Source: an uncultured Limnohabitans sp. (GTDB lineage Bacteria; Pseudomonadota; Gammaproteobacteria; Burkholderiales; Burkholderiaceae_C). Taken from it: a stretch of 12,264 nucleotides of DNA. Each line of letters starts with the position of its first letter. Positions within the stretch are counted from its first letter, which is position 1. Under the pieces are notes generated by a model that saw only the letters and a program-made list of their open reading frames with translations, ran no database searches and had not been told where the DNA came from. The stretch covers positions 1 through 12,264 of the forward strand of contig CALEYZ010000072.1 of NCBI GenBank assembly GCA_937928195.1, written 5' to 3'. Shown piece after piece: positions 6,160-12,264 of the stretch. Both the position numbers and the translations under genes were made by a program.

Positions 6160-6217
6160 GTGCTGATCGCGATCTGTGGGCAACGCATGACGTCCAACTT
6201 ATCGTATCCTTGCGCCC
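6160..6217 (+). promoter_or_regulatory. Short ribD upstream region with a candidate start-proximal promoter
   Basis: Only 58 bp separate the pilV-like stop from ribD. TTATCGTATCC at 6199-6209 contains a possible -10 (TATCGT, 6200-6205). Transcription would then start about six bases before the ATG at 6218, giving a leaderless or near-leaderless message. No Shine-Dalgarno sequence is visible. GATCGCGATC at 6165-6174 is a perfect 10-bp palindrome of unknown meaning. The space is too small for an FMN riboswitch. Confidence 0.3.
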
Positions 6218-7366
6218 ATGGACGCCTCTTTCACAAGCCACCCGCCCGCCAGTCTTCCCATGCAACAGGCCTTGAACTTGGCCGCCAAAGCATTGCGCAT
6301 CACCTCGCCCAATCCGCGCGTCGGTTGTGTCATTGTGGATGCCCACGGCAAGGTCCTTGGCCAAGGCCATACCCAACGGGCTGGTGGCCCGCATGCCGAA
6401 ATCATGGCGCTGCAAGATGCCGCCATCCAAGGCCATTCTGTGGTGGGCGCTACGGCCTACGTCACCCTTGAGCCATGCGCGCACCAAGGCCGCACAGGCC
6501 CGTGCTGCGACGCCTTGGTCCATGCCCAATTGGGCAAGGTGGTAGCAGCCTTGTCCGACCCCAACCCCCAAGTAGCTGGCCAAGGCTTTGCGCGCCTCCA
6601 AGCTGCTGGCATTGGCGTGCAAGTGGGCGATGGTGCGGCGCAAGCGGCCCATCAAAACCCAGGCTTCCTCAGCCGCATGACACGCCAAAAACCTTGGGTG
6701 CGAATGAAAATTGCAGCCTCCTTGGATGGCCAAACCGCCCTGACCAATGGCAAAAGCCAATGGATCACCGGCCCCGAAGCTCGCGCTGACGGCCATGCTT
6801 GGCGGGCCCGCGCATGCGCCATCCTGACGGGCATTGGCACCGTGCTCGAAGACGATCCGCTGCTGGACCTGCGCCTTTGCGCGAACCTGGAAACACCGCC
6901 CCGCATGCCGCATTTGGTGGTGGTGGACAGCCGGCTCGAAACGCCCCTAAACGCCAAGCTGTTTCAACACACAGGCCCTGCCGCCCCAACCCCACGCCAA
7001 ATTTGGATTTACTGCGCTGTCGACCACCCTGAGAAACGGGCCGCACTAGAAGCCCAAGGTGCGCACATCACGGTGCTGCCCAACCCGCACGGCAAGGTGG
7101 ACTTGCAAGCCTTGCTGACGGACTTGGCGCGCCGCGAAGTGAACGAATTGCACGTGGAAGCCGGCCACAAACTCAACGGCTCGCTCATTCGCGAAGGCTG
7201 CATCGATGAGTTCTTGGTGTACCTGGCGCCGCAAATGTTGGGCATCGGTCAGGGCATGGCCCACTGGGGGCCGTTGGAAGACTTGTCACAGGGCGTCGCA
7301 CTGAGGTTCACAGAAACGCAATTAATCGGTAAAGATTTGCGGGTTTTGGCCAGGGTCCAGGTCTAA
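6218..7366 (+). CDS. ribD: Bifunctional riboflavin biosynthesis deaminase/reductase RibD
   Basis: RibD deaminates 2,5-diamino-6-ribosylamino-4(3H)-pyrimidinone 5'-phosphate and then reduces the ribosyl chain with NADPH. The 382-residue protein has both domains. The N-terminal deaminase shows SPNPRVGCVIV (30-40), the zinc ligands H59 and E61 in GGPHAEIMAL, and C87 and C96 in EPCAHQGRTGPC. The C-terminal reductase starts around PWVRMKIAASLDG (159-171), with the SQWITGPEARADGHAWRARA block (180-199), GIGTVLEDDP (205-214) and LHVEAGHKLNGSL (311-323). Length and both active-site sets are normal, so both activities are expected. It leads the run ribD-ribE-ribBX-ribH. It probably has its own promoter just upstream, because the preceding pilin genes are functionally unrelated. 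Confidence 0.97.
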   Translation: MDASFTSHPPASLPMQQALNLAAKALRITSPNPRVGCVIVDAHGKVLGQGHTQRAGGPHAEIMALQDAAIQGHSVVGATAYVTLEPCAHQGRTGPCCDALVHAQLGKVVAALSDPNPQVAGQGFARLQAAGIGVQVGDGAAQAAHQNPGFLSRMTRQKPWVRMKIAASLDGQTALTNGKSQWITGPEARADGHAWRARACAILTGIGTVLEDDPLLDLRLCANLETPPRMPHLVVVDSRLETPLNAKLFQHTGPAAPTPRQIWIYCAVDHPEKRAALEAQGAHITVLPNPHGKVDLQALLTDLARREVNELHVEAGHKLNGSLIREGCIDEFLVYLAPQMLGIGQGMAHWGPLEDLSQGVALRFTETQLIGKDLRVLARVQV

Positions 7367-7395
7367 ACCACCCCAATCCCTGCGAAAATACGCTC
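7367..7395 (+). promoter_or_regulatory. Possible start-proximal promoter of ribE
   Basis: The 29 bp between ribD and ribE end in GAAAATACGCTC before the ATG. GAAAAT (7384-7389) could be a -10 giving a leaderless ribE transcript. There is no Shine-Dalgarno sequence. Simple read-through from ribD is equally possible. Confidence 0.2.
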
Positions 7396-8061
7396 ATGTT
7401 TACCGGAATCATCACCGGCGTGGGGCGTATCGCCGCCCTCCACGACCTGGGCAGCTCTTTAAGCCATGGCAAGCGACTCACTCTCGAGGTGCCCGCGGGC
7501 TACCTGGATGACGTTGGCCTGGGCGACAGCATTGCCATCAACGGCGCCTGCATGACGGTCACTTCCTTTGACCTGGCAGCCCACCAATTCACCATCGACA
7601 TTTCTGCCGAATCGCTGGACAAAACCTGCGGCTTGGACAAGCTCGGCAAAGTCAATTTGGAAAAAGCCTTGCGTGCCCATGACCGTTTGGGCGGCCACAT
7701 TGTGTCGGGCCACGTCGATGGCATTGGCCACGTCACGCACTTTGCCCAAGTGGGTGAAAGCTGGGAGCTGGGAATTCAAGCACCAGCGGGCATGGGCAAG
7801 TACTTGGCCTACAAAGGCTCGATCACGGTCAATGGCGTCAGCTTGACTGTGAACAAAGTGACAGATTCTGCAGCGGGCTGCGAGTTCAGCATCAACCTCA
7901 TTCCACACACCGTGGACAACACCGCGCTGGGCACCTTGCAACAAGGCAGCGCCGTCAATTTAGAAATCGACTTGATCGCACGATATGTCGAGCGCATGCT
8001 CAACAACGATGCCTCCGCCAACTCCGCTTCATCAGCCCTTTTGGCTGGCAAGCATTCTTGA
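7396..8061 (+). CDS. ribE: Riboflavin synthase, alpha subunit
   Basis: Riboflavin synthase dismutates two 6,7-dimethyl-8-ribityllumazine molecules to riboflavin and the pyrimidinedione, the last step of the pathway. The 221 residues carry the two lumazine-binding repeats. Repeat 1 opens with the hallmark MFTGII and has [14 protein letters not shown] (42-55). Repeat 2 has [11 protein letters not shown] (99-109), [12 protein letters not shown] (141-152) and IPHT (169-172). The C-terminal 15 residues or so, a Ser/Ala-rich tail, go slightly beyond the conserved fold. It follows ribD by 29 bp and precedes ribBX by 10 bp. The symbol ribE is used in proteobacteria (ribC in some systems). Confidence 0.97.
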   Translation: MFTGIITGVGRIAALHDLGSSLSHGKRLTLEVPAGYLDDVGLGDSIAINGACMTVTSFDLAAHQFTIDISAESLDKTCGLDKLGKVNLEKALRAHDRLGGHIVSGHVDGIGHVTHFAQVGESWELGIQAPAGMGKYLAYKGSITVNGVSLTVNKVTDSAAGCEFSINLIPHTVDNTALGTLQQGSAVNLEIDLIARYVERMLNNDASANSASSALLAGKHS

Positions 8062-8071
8062 AAGAAGTGAC

Positions 8072-9205
8072 ATGACGACGAATTCTGGCCGTCCTTTGAC
8101 GCCTGTGCAAATTTCTCCCGTAGAAGACATCGTCGCTGACTTGCGCGCAGGTCGCATTGTCATCATGGTCGACGACGAAGACCGTGAGAACGAAGGCGAT
8201 TTGCTGATCGCATCGGACCACATCACGGCCGAGGCCATCAACTTCATGGCCCGCTATGGCCGTGGCCTGATTTGCCTTACCCTGACGCGTGAACGTTGCG
8301 AACACTTGAAGCTCCCGCCCATGGCCGCCAGCAATGGCACCGTGTACAGCACCGCTTTCACGGTCTCGATTGAAGCCGCTGAAGGCGTGACCACCGGCAT
8401 CTCTGCCGCCGATCGCGCGTTGACCGTGAAGACCGCCGTGGCGGCCGGCGCCAAAGCGTCTGACTTGGTGCAACCCGGCCACGTGTTTCCTTTGCAAGCC
8501 GTGGACGGCGGTGTGCTGATGCGCGCAGGCCACACCGAAGCAGGTTGTGACTTGGGCACCCTGGCCGGCTGCAGCCCCTCTTCTGTGATTTGCGAAATCA
8601 TGAAGGACGACGGCACCATGGCGCGTTTGCCCGACCTGCAAATTTTTGCAGCCGAGCATGGCCTCAAAATCGGCACCATTGCCGACCTCATCGAATACCG
8701 CAACCGCACTGAATCTTTGGTTGAAAAAGTCGGCACGCGCGTGTTGCAAACCGCCCATGGCGAATTCACAGCGCATGCCTTTAAAGACAAGCCCAGCCAA
8801 TCTTTGCACCTGGCTTTGGTCAAAGGCAAATGGTTGCCCGACACCGAAGTGCCCGTGCGCGTGCACGAGCCTTTGTCCGTGTTTGACGTGTTGGAAGTGG
8901 GTCGCAGCATGCACTCTTGGAGTTTGGAAAACAGCTTGGACTACATCAACAAACAAGGCCATGGCGTGGCCGTGTTGCTGAACTGCGGTGAAAGCGCAGA
9001 CCAGTTGTTGGCGCAGTTTGAAGGCCGCGCGCGCTCGGCCCAAGCCCCCAATCGCAGCAAAATGGATTTGCGCACCTACGGTGTGGGCGTGCAAATTGTG
9101 CGCGAGTGCGGTGTTCAAAAAATGAAATTGATGGGCCAACCCCGACGCATGCCCAGCATGGCGGGTTATGGCGTGGAAGTCACCGGTTACATCCCTAAGG
9201 AATAA
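8072..9205 (+). CDS. ribBA: 3,4-dihydroxy-2-butanone 4-phosphate synthase with degenerate GTP cyclohydrolase II domain (RibBX type)
   Basis: The first 210 residues or so form a complete RibB, which makes the four-carbon unit from ribulose 5-phosphate. They include [12 protein letters not shown] (34-45) with the acidic metal and substrate residues, and [11 protein letters not shown] (151-161). The second half (about 215-377) is related to GTP cyclohydrolase II but has lost the zinc-binding cysteines and catalytic block. Where active enzymes read VRVHSECLTGD, followed by the RCDCG cysteines, this protein has [17 protein letters not shown] (262-278). It matches the published RibBX variant of proteobacteria (described for Shewanella), whose C-terminal domain has no GTP cyclohydrolase II activity. 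Databases usually label it bifunctional RibBA, which is probably misleading here. The start at 8072 has AAGAAG upstream and removes an N-terminal extension that would overlap ribE. A separate ribA is expected elsewhere. Confidence 0.93.
   Translation: MTTNSGRPLTPVQISPVEDIVADLRAGRIVIMVDDEDRENEGDLLIASDHITAEAINFMARYGRGLICLTLTRERCEHLKLPPMAASNGTVYSTAFTVSIEAAEGVTTGISAADRALTVKTAVAAGAKASDLVQPGHVFPLQAVDGGVLMRAGHTEAGCDLGTLAGCSPSSVICEIMKDDGTMARLPDLQIFAAEHGLKIGTIADLIEYRNRTESLVEKVGTRVLQTAHGEFTAHAFKDKPSQSLHLALVKGKWLPDTEVPVRVHEPLSVFDVLEVGRSMHSWSLENSLDYINKQGHGVAVLLNCGESADQLLAQFEGRARSAQAPNRSKMDLRTYGVGVQIVRECGVQKMKLMGQPRRMPSMAGYGVEVTGYIPKE
9197..9201 (+). promoter_or_regulatory. Ribosome binding site of ribH
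   Basis: AAGGA, a strong Shine-Dalgarno match, sits seven bases before the ribH ATG at 9209 and overlaps the last sense codons of ribBX. It is one of the few clear ribosome binding sites in the window. It suggests high or independent translation of lumazine synthase. Confidence 0.7.
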
Positions 9206-9208
9206 ATC

Positions 9209-9703
9209 ATGCAAGGCGCAGACAAAGGCATTGAACAAGAATTAGACGGCTTAGGCTTGCACATCGGCATCGTCCAAGCCCGCTTCAACGAAGGCATCAC
9301 CAACGCATTGGCAGTGGCGTGCATTCGCGAACTGGAAGACTTGGGCGTGCACGACATTGACCATGTGTTGGTGCCTGGCGCATTGGAAGTGCCCATCGCA
9401 TTGCAAGCCATGGCTGAGCGCGGTGAGTACGACGCCTTGGTGGCCTTGGGCTGCATCATTCGCGGCGAAACCTACCATTTCGAATTGGTGGCCAATGAAT
9501 CGGGCGCAGGCGTCAGCCGCATTGCGCTGGACTACAACGTGCCGATTGCCAACGCCATTCTCACCACCGAGAACTTGGAACAAGCCATTGCCCGTCAAAC
9601 CGAAAAAGGCCGCGATGCCGCACGCGTGGCTGTCGAGATGGCCATGCTGATGGAAGACTTGTCGATTGGCGACGAAGATTTGGACGACGAGGAATTGGCA
9701 TGA
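9209..9703 (+). CDS. ribH: 6,7-dimethyl-8-ribityllumazine synthase
   Basis: RibH condenses the pyrimidine amine with dihydroxybutanone phosphate to form lumazine, the substrate of RibE. The 164-residue chain shows [11 protein letters not shown] (21-31), the substrate loop [11 protein letters not shown] (55-65), [12 protein letters not shown] (81-92) with the catalytic histidine H90, and ILTTEN (117-122). The fold is complete by about residue 147. A very acidic tail (rich in Asp and Glu from 148 on) follows and is not part of the catalytic core. Lumazine synthases assemble into pentamers or 60-mer capsids, and I cannot tell which from sequence. It lies 3 bp after ribBX and overlaps nusB by four bases (ATGA). 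Confidence 0.97.
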   Translation: MQGADKGIEQELDGLGLHIGIVQARFNEGITNALAVACIRELEDLGVHDIDHVLVPGALEVPIALQAMAERGEYDALVALGCIIRGETYHFELVANESGAGVSRIALDYNVPIANAILTTENLEQAIARQTEKGRDAARVAVEMAMLMEDLSIGDEDLDDEELA

Positions 9704-10233
9704 GCGAGCAGCACGCATCTCCTGCCGACGACGCGCAACAGAGCAGCACCAAACCCGCTGGCCGCAAGCCTGGCAAATCGGCCAGCAAGTCGGCGCGCAG
9801 CCGGGCCCGCGAGTTTGCATTGCAAGCCTTGTACCAAGTGATCGTGGGCAAGAACGAAGCGTCTGACATTGACGTCTTCACACGCGACTTGTCGGGTTTT
9901 CACAAAGCTGACTCTGCGCACTACGATGCCTTGTTGTACGGCTGCGCCGAACAAGCCGTCGACCTGGACAAACTGATTTTGCCGCTGCTGGACCGCAGCA
10001 TGGCCGAGATCTCCCCCATTGAACGCGCCGCCATGTGGATTGGCGTGTTCGAGATGAAGCACTGCTTGGACGTGCCCTGGCGCGTCAGCCTGAACGAATG
10101 CATCGAGCTGGCCAAAGAGTTTGGCGGCACCGATGGTCACAAATATGTGAATGCCGTTCTGGAAGGCTTGGCCCCGCAACTGCGTCCGCATGAAGTACAA
10201 GCCGACCGACAGGCTGGCCGCGCCCGCGCATGA
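9700..10233 (+). CDS. nusB: Transcription antitermination factor NusB
   Basis: NusB pairs with NusE (ribosomal protein S10) at boxA RNA and promotes antitermination on rRNA operons. The 177 residues include an N-terminal extension of about 30 residues rich in Ser, Lys and Ala that looks disordered. The all-helical NusB core then begins at [16 protein letters not shown] (32-47). Other family features are [16 protein letters not shown] (near 104-119), the [23 protein letters not shown] block and VLEGLAP near the end. The ribH-nusB pair is a widely conserved arrangement. The ATG overlaps the ribH stop and the TGA overlaps the ybgC start, each by four bases, so translation is likely coupled on both sides. 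Confidence 0.96.
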   Translation: MSEQHASPADDAQQSSTKPAGRKPGKSASKSARSRAREFALQALYQVIVGKNEASDIDVFTRDLSGFHKADSAHYDALLYGCAEQAVDLDKLILPLLDRSMAEISPIERAAMWIGVFEMKHCLDVPWRVSLNECIELAKEFGGTDGHKYVNAVLEGLAPQLRPHEVQADRQAGRARA

Positions 10234-10640
10234 CAACTAGCTTCGTTTTCCCCATTCGCATTTACTGGGAAGACACCGACGCGGGTGGCATAGTTTTCTA
10301 CGCCAATTACCTGAAGTTTTTTGAACGTGCGCGCACCGAGTGGCTGCGCTCGCTGGGCATTCAGCAGCAATCTTTGAAAGAAGAAAGCGGTGGCATGTTT
10401 GTGGTGAGTGAAACGCAAATCAAATACTTCTCGCCAGCGCGTTTGGATGACTTGTTGGAAGTCACGGCGCGCACTGCAGAAGCGGGTCGCGCCAGTTTGG
10501 TCTTGGCCCAGCAAGCCTGGCTGACCGTAAACGGCGAACGCAAATTATTGGCCGAAGGCACCATCCGCATTGGATGGGTCGACAGCCAAACCCTGAAACC
10601 AGGCCGCATTCCGGCCGCCATTTTGGAAGCCCTTCAATGA
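10230..10640 (+). CDS. ybgC: Tol-Pal system-associated acyl-CoA thioesterase YbgC
   Basis: YbgC is a cytosolic hot-dog-fold thioesterase, usually encoded first in tol-pal operons. In E. coli it acts on short-chain or phospholipid-related acyl-CoA substrates, and its role in Tol-Pal function remains unclear. The 136-residue protein has the diagnostic N-terminal motif [19 protein letters not shown] (10-28), with the catalytic aspartate in DTD (D17). [11 protein letters not shown] follows, on the helix that packs in the fold. The later strands ([20 protein letters not shown] and [15 protein letters not shown]) also match. It overlaps nusB and tolQ by ATGA at each end. That places the tol-pal genes in one chain with ribH and nusB. 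Confidence 0.95.
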   Translation: MTTSFVFPIRIYWEDTDAGGIVFYANYLKFFERARTEWLRSLGIQQQSLKEESGGMFVVSETQIKYFSPARLDDLLEVTARTAEAGRASLVLAQQAWLTVNGERKLLAEGTIRIGWVDSQTLKPGRIPAAILEALQ

Positions 10641-11368
10641 ACCAAGACATGTCCATCATTCAGCTCGTGTTGCATGCCAGTTTTGTGGTGCAGTTGGTCA
10701 TGCTCATCCTCATGGCCATCTCGATTGCCAGCTGGGCGGCCATTGTGCGCAAACTAACGGCGATCAAGCGCATTCAAACTTTGAACGAAGAGTTTGAGCA
10801 ACAGTTTTGGTCGGGCACCAGCTTGAACGATTTGTTTTCTGCGGCGATTCAAAATTCAAAACTGGCCGGTCCCATGGAGCGCATTTTTGCAAGCGGCATG
10901 CGCGAGTACCAAAAACTGCGCGAGCGCCGCATTTCCGATGCGGGCACATTGCTGGACGGCGCACGCCGCGCCATGCGGGCCAGCTTCCAACGCGAGATGG
11001 ACGTGGCCGAATCGCAATTGGCGTTCTTGGCTTCTGTCGGTTCAGTGTCCCCCTATGTGGGTTTGTTTGGCACGGTGTGGGGCATCATGCACGCCTTCAC
11101 GGGTTTGGCCAGCATGCAGCAAGTGACGCTGGCCACCGTGGCCCCCGGCATTGCCGAAGCCTTGGTGGCCACCGCCATTGGTTTGTTCTCGGCCATTCCT
11201 GCGGTGGTGGCCTACAACCGATTTGCCCGCGACATTGACCGCGTGGCCATCAAGCTTGAGACCTTCATTGAAGAGTTCTCCAACATTCTGCAAAGAAGTT
11301 TGGGCGGCTCTACTGGCGCATCCGGCACTGTGCCTGCAGGCGCGGGCTTCTCTGCTTCGGGTCACTGA
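10637..11368 (+). CDS. tolQ: Tol-Pal system proton-channel subunit TolQ
   Basis: TolQ forms, with TolR, the inner-membrane proton channel that energises TolA to pull on Pal during division. From ATG 10637 the protein has 243 residues and three membrane helices: about 16-37, 127-153 and 171-193. Between TM1 and TM2 is the usual cytoplasmic domain (40-125) with the RRAMRASFQREMD helix. TM2 carries the family signature VGLFGTVWGIMHAF (141-154), and TM3 contains PGIAEALVATAIGLFSAIPAVVAYN (170-194). The C-terminus is Gly/Ser/Ala-rich and probably flexible. The frame is open upstream to 10574, but that part lies inside ybgC. The ATG overlapping the ybgC stop (10637-10640) is the sensible start. Confidence 0.96.
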   Translation: MNQDMSIIQLVLHASFVVQLVMLILMAISIASWAAIVRKLTAIKRIQTLNEEFEQQFWSGTSLNDLFSAAIQNSKLAGPMERIFASGMREYQKLRERRISDAGTLLDGARRAMRASFQREMDVAESQLAFLASVGSVSPYVGLFGTVWGIMHAFTGLASMQQVTLATVAPGIAEALVATAIGLFSAIPAVVAYNRFARDIDRVAIKLETFIEEFSNILQRSLGGSTGASGTVPAGAGFSASGH

Positions 11369-11373
11369 TTTAC

Positions 11374-11379
11374 AGGGAG
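11374..11379 (+). promoter_or_regulatory. Ribosome binding site of tolR
   Basis: AGGGAG lies seven bases before the tolR ATG at 11387, in the 18-bp gap after tolQ. It is a good Shine-Dalgarno match and supports this start. Confidence 0.65.
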
Positions 11380-11386
11380 CGCACAC

Positions 11387-11806
11387 ATGCCTGCTGTTTC
11401 CTCACGCGGCCGCGGCCGACGCACCATCAATGAAATCAACATGGTGCCTTTCATCGATGTGATGTTGGTGCTGTTGATTATTTTCATGGTCACGGCGCCC
11501 ATGATCACGCCCAGCATGGTGGACTTGCCCAGTGTGGGCAAGGCAGCCAAGCAACCCGACCAGGTCATTCAAGTGGTGGTTCAAAAGGACGACAGCTTGG
11601 AGATGGTGAACGACAGCAAAACGCAAAAGATCAACTTGGACAGTTTGGCCAACAACGTGCGCATGGCGCAAACCGGCCATGCCAACTCGGCCGTGGTCAT
11701 CAGCGCCGATCGCAACGTGAAGTACGAGATGGTGGTCAAGGTGATGGACACCTTGCAACGTGCGGGTATTCAGCGTGTCGGTTTGTCCGTTCAGTTAGCC
11801 CCTTGA
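11387..11806 (+). CDS. tolR: Tol-Pal system protein TolR
   Basis: TolR is the ExbD-like partner of TolQ. It has one membrane helix lining the proton path and a periplasmic domain that binds peptidoglycan. The 139 residues begin with a basic cytoplasmic tail (SRGRGRR), then INEINMVPFIDVMLVLLIIFMV. The key proton-relay aspartate is D24, within the helix at about 20-38. The periplasmic part (about 45-139) ends with VVISADRNVKYEMVVKVMDTLQRAGIQRVGLSV, the typical TolR/ExbD C-terminal block. The stop TGA (11804-11806) overlaps an ATG (TGATG) that opens only an eight-residue frame, and tolA starts 38 bp further on. Confidence 0.97.
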   Translation: MPAVSSRGRGRRTINEINMVPFIDVMLVLLIIFMVTAPMITPSMVDLPSVGKAAKQPDQVIQVVVQKDDSLEMVNDSKTQKINLDSLANNVRMAQTGHANSAVVISADRNVKYEMVVKVMDTLQRAGIQRVGLSVQLAP

Positions 11807-11832
11807 TGGCCATTCGCTTTGAAGCTGCATGA
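11806..11832 (+). other. In-frame mini-ORF between tolR and tolA (MAIRFEAA)
   Basis: An ATG overlaps the tolR stop as TGATG and opens eight codons ending at TGA 11830-11832. It is in the same frame as tolA, whose ATG follows four codons later. It may be a coupling leader that keeps ribosomes close to the tolA start, a relic of a longer TolA N-terminus, or chance. No Shine-Dalgarno sequence is seen for it. Confidence 0.2.
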
Positions 11833-11844
11833 TTTTTTAAGTCC

Positions 11845-12264
11845 ATGAACGCCACGGTTTACAACGAATTTGCGCCACCACCCGTGGGTGGCTTTGGTCG
11901 TTCGTTGTCGTTTGCCTTGTTCATGCACTTGCTGCTGTTGGCTGCTTTGACATGGGGCATTCAATGGAAGACCGAACCCAACACCTTGTCGGCTTCGGCT
12001 GAATTGTGGTCGGCGGTGCCGGCAGAGGCGGCCCCCGCGGCCATTGAGCCTGAACCCACACCACCTGAACCTGTCAAGCCGCCTGAGCCTGTTCAAAAGG
12101 CAGAACCAAAACCTGAACCCAAACCGGTCCCTGCGCCGACCAAAGTGAATGCTGCCGCTGAGCGTGAAGCGGCCGACATTGCCTTGAAAAAAGAAAAAGA
12201 GAAGAAGAAACTCGAAGAGAAGAAAGCGACCGACCTAGAGAAGAAGAAGCTTGAGAAAGAAAAA
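11845..12264 (+). CDS. tolA: Cell envelope protein TolA, N-terminal part (truncated by window edge)
   Basis: TolA spans the periplasm and transmits the TolQR force to TolB and Pal. The visible 140 codons cover its first two domains. A short cytoplasmic N-terminus leads to one membrane helix at about residues 20-39 (LSFALFMHLLLLAALTWGI) containing His28, the counterpart of the TolA/TonB helix histidine. A Pro/Glu-rich segment follows (about 60-100, repeats of PEP and KPEP), then the start of the Lys/Glu/Ala helical rod (from about 102). The frame is open at the window end, so the rod and C-terminal domain lie beyond it. The start at 11845 is preceded in frame by TGA 11830-11832 and has no clear ribosome binding site. 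Confidence 0.93.
   Translation, partial: MNATVYNEFAPPPVGGFGRSLSFALFMHLLLLAALTWGIQWKTEPNTLSASAELWSAVPAEAAPAAIEPEPTPPEPVKPPEPVQKAEPKPEPKPVPAPTKVNAAAEREAADIALKKEKEKKKLEEKKATDLEKKKLEKEK

Noticed and set aside
6160..6217. FMN riboswitch before ribD or ribBX
   Set aside because: The gaps (58 bp and 10 bp) are too short, and none of the conserved FMN-aptamer blocks is present. Control of ribA or another rib gene may lie elsewhere.
5948..6913. Open minus-strand frame of 321 codons opposite pilV-like and ribD
   Set aside because: It spans two real genes and their intergenic region, and has no recognisable motif.
8000..9238. Open minus-strand frame of 412 codons opposite ribBX
   Set aside because: It is the antisense shadow of a conserved enzyme, with His/Gly/Ala-rich composition and no recognisable domain.
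12100..12264. Tandem repeat or low-complexity insertion at the right edge
   Set aside because: The Lys/Glu-rich sequence is the normal helical rod of TolA.

Overview
The window looks like a chromosomal core segment of a beta-proteobacterium in Burkholderiales, most likely Comamonadaceae (relatives of Limnohabitans, Rhodoferax or Curvibacter). I infer this from the protein sequences (GlyA, RibBX, TolQ, the DUF349 protein), the gene order, and the moderately GC-rich composition with many CAA/CAC/GGC codons. No tRNA, rRNA, CRISPR array, transposase or integrase was seen.

Layout. (1) At 1-210, on the minus strand, lies the 5' end of a DUF349-family protein. It is divergent from a membrane-anchored lytic transglycosylase at 288-1124. 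(2) At 1125-1303 is a long leader with a convincing ZTP (pfl) riboswitch and an overlapping intrinsic terminator. It precedes glyA (serine hydroxymethyltransferase), which overlaps nrdR (ribonucleotide reductase repressor) by ATGA. (3) At 3027-6159 is a compact type IV pilus minor-pilin cluster: a fimT/gspH-like gene on the minus strand, divergent from overlapping pilE-, pilW-, pilX- and pilV-like genes. No pilY1 is present, and several members depart from the usual prepilin signal. (4) At 6218-9703 are the riboflavin genes ribD, ribE, ribBX and ribH. The second domain of RibBX is a degenerate GTP cyclohydrolase II. (5) At 9700-12264 nusB, ybgC, tolQ, tolR and the 5' part of tolA follow. The junctions ribH/nusB, nusB/ybgC and ybgC/tolQ are each 4-nt ATGA overlaps, so riboflavin synthesis, transcription antitermination and the Tol-Pal envelope machine form one tightly packed gene string.

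How the genes work together. The ZTP riboswitch would raise glyA expression when 10-formyl-tetrahydrofolate is short and ZMP/ZTP accumulates, because GlyA supplies one-carbon units. The co-transcribed nrdR adds nucleotide-pool control. The minor pilins would prime type IV pilus assembly if still functional. RibD, RibBX, RibE and RibH cover every riboflavin step except the GTP cyclohydrolase II reaction and the intermediate dephosphorylation. The true ribA must therefore be elsewhere. YbgC-TolQRA is the energised inner-membrane part of the Tol-Pal system.

I found no wholly novel system. The points most worth a second look are the riboswitch-terminator overlap before glyA, the leaderless pilW-like gene within an irregular pilin cluster, the degenerate RibX domain, and the in-frame mini-ORF between tolR and tolA.
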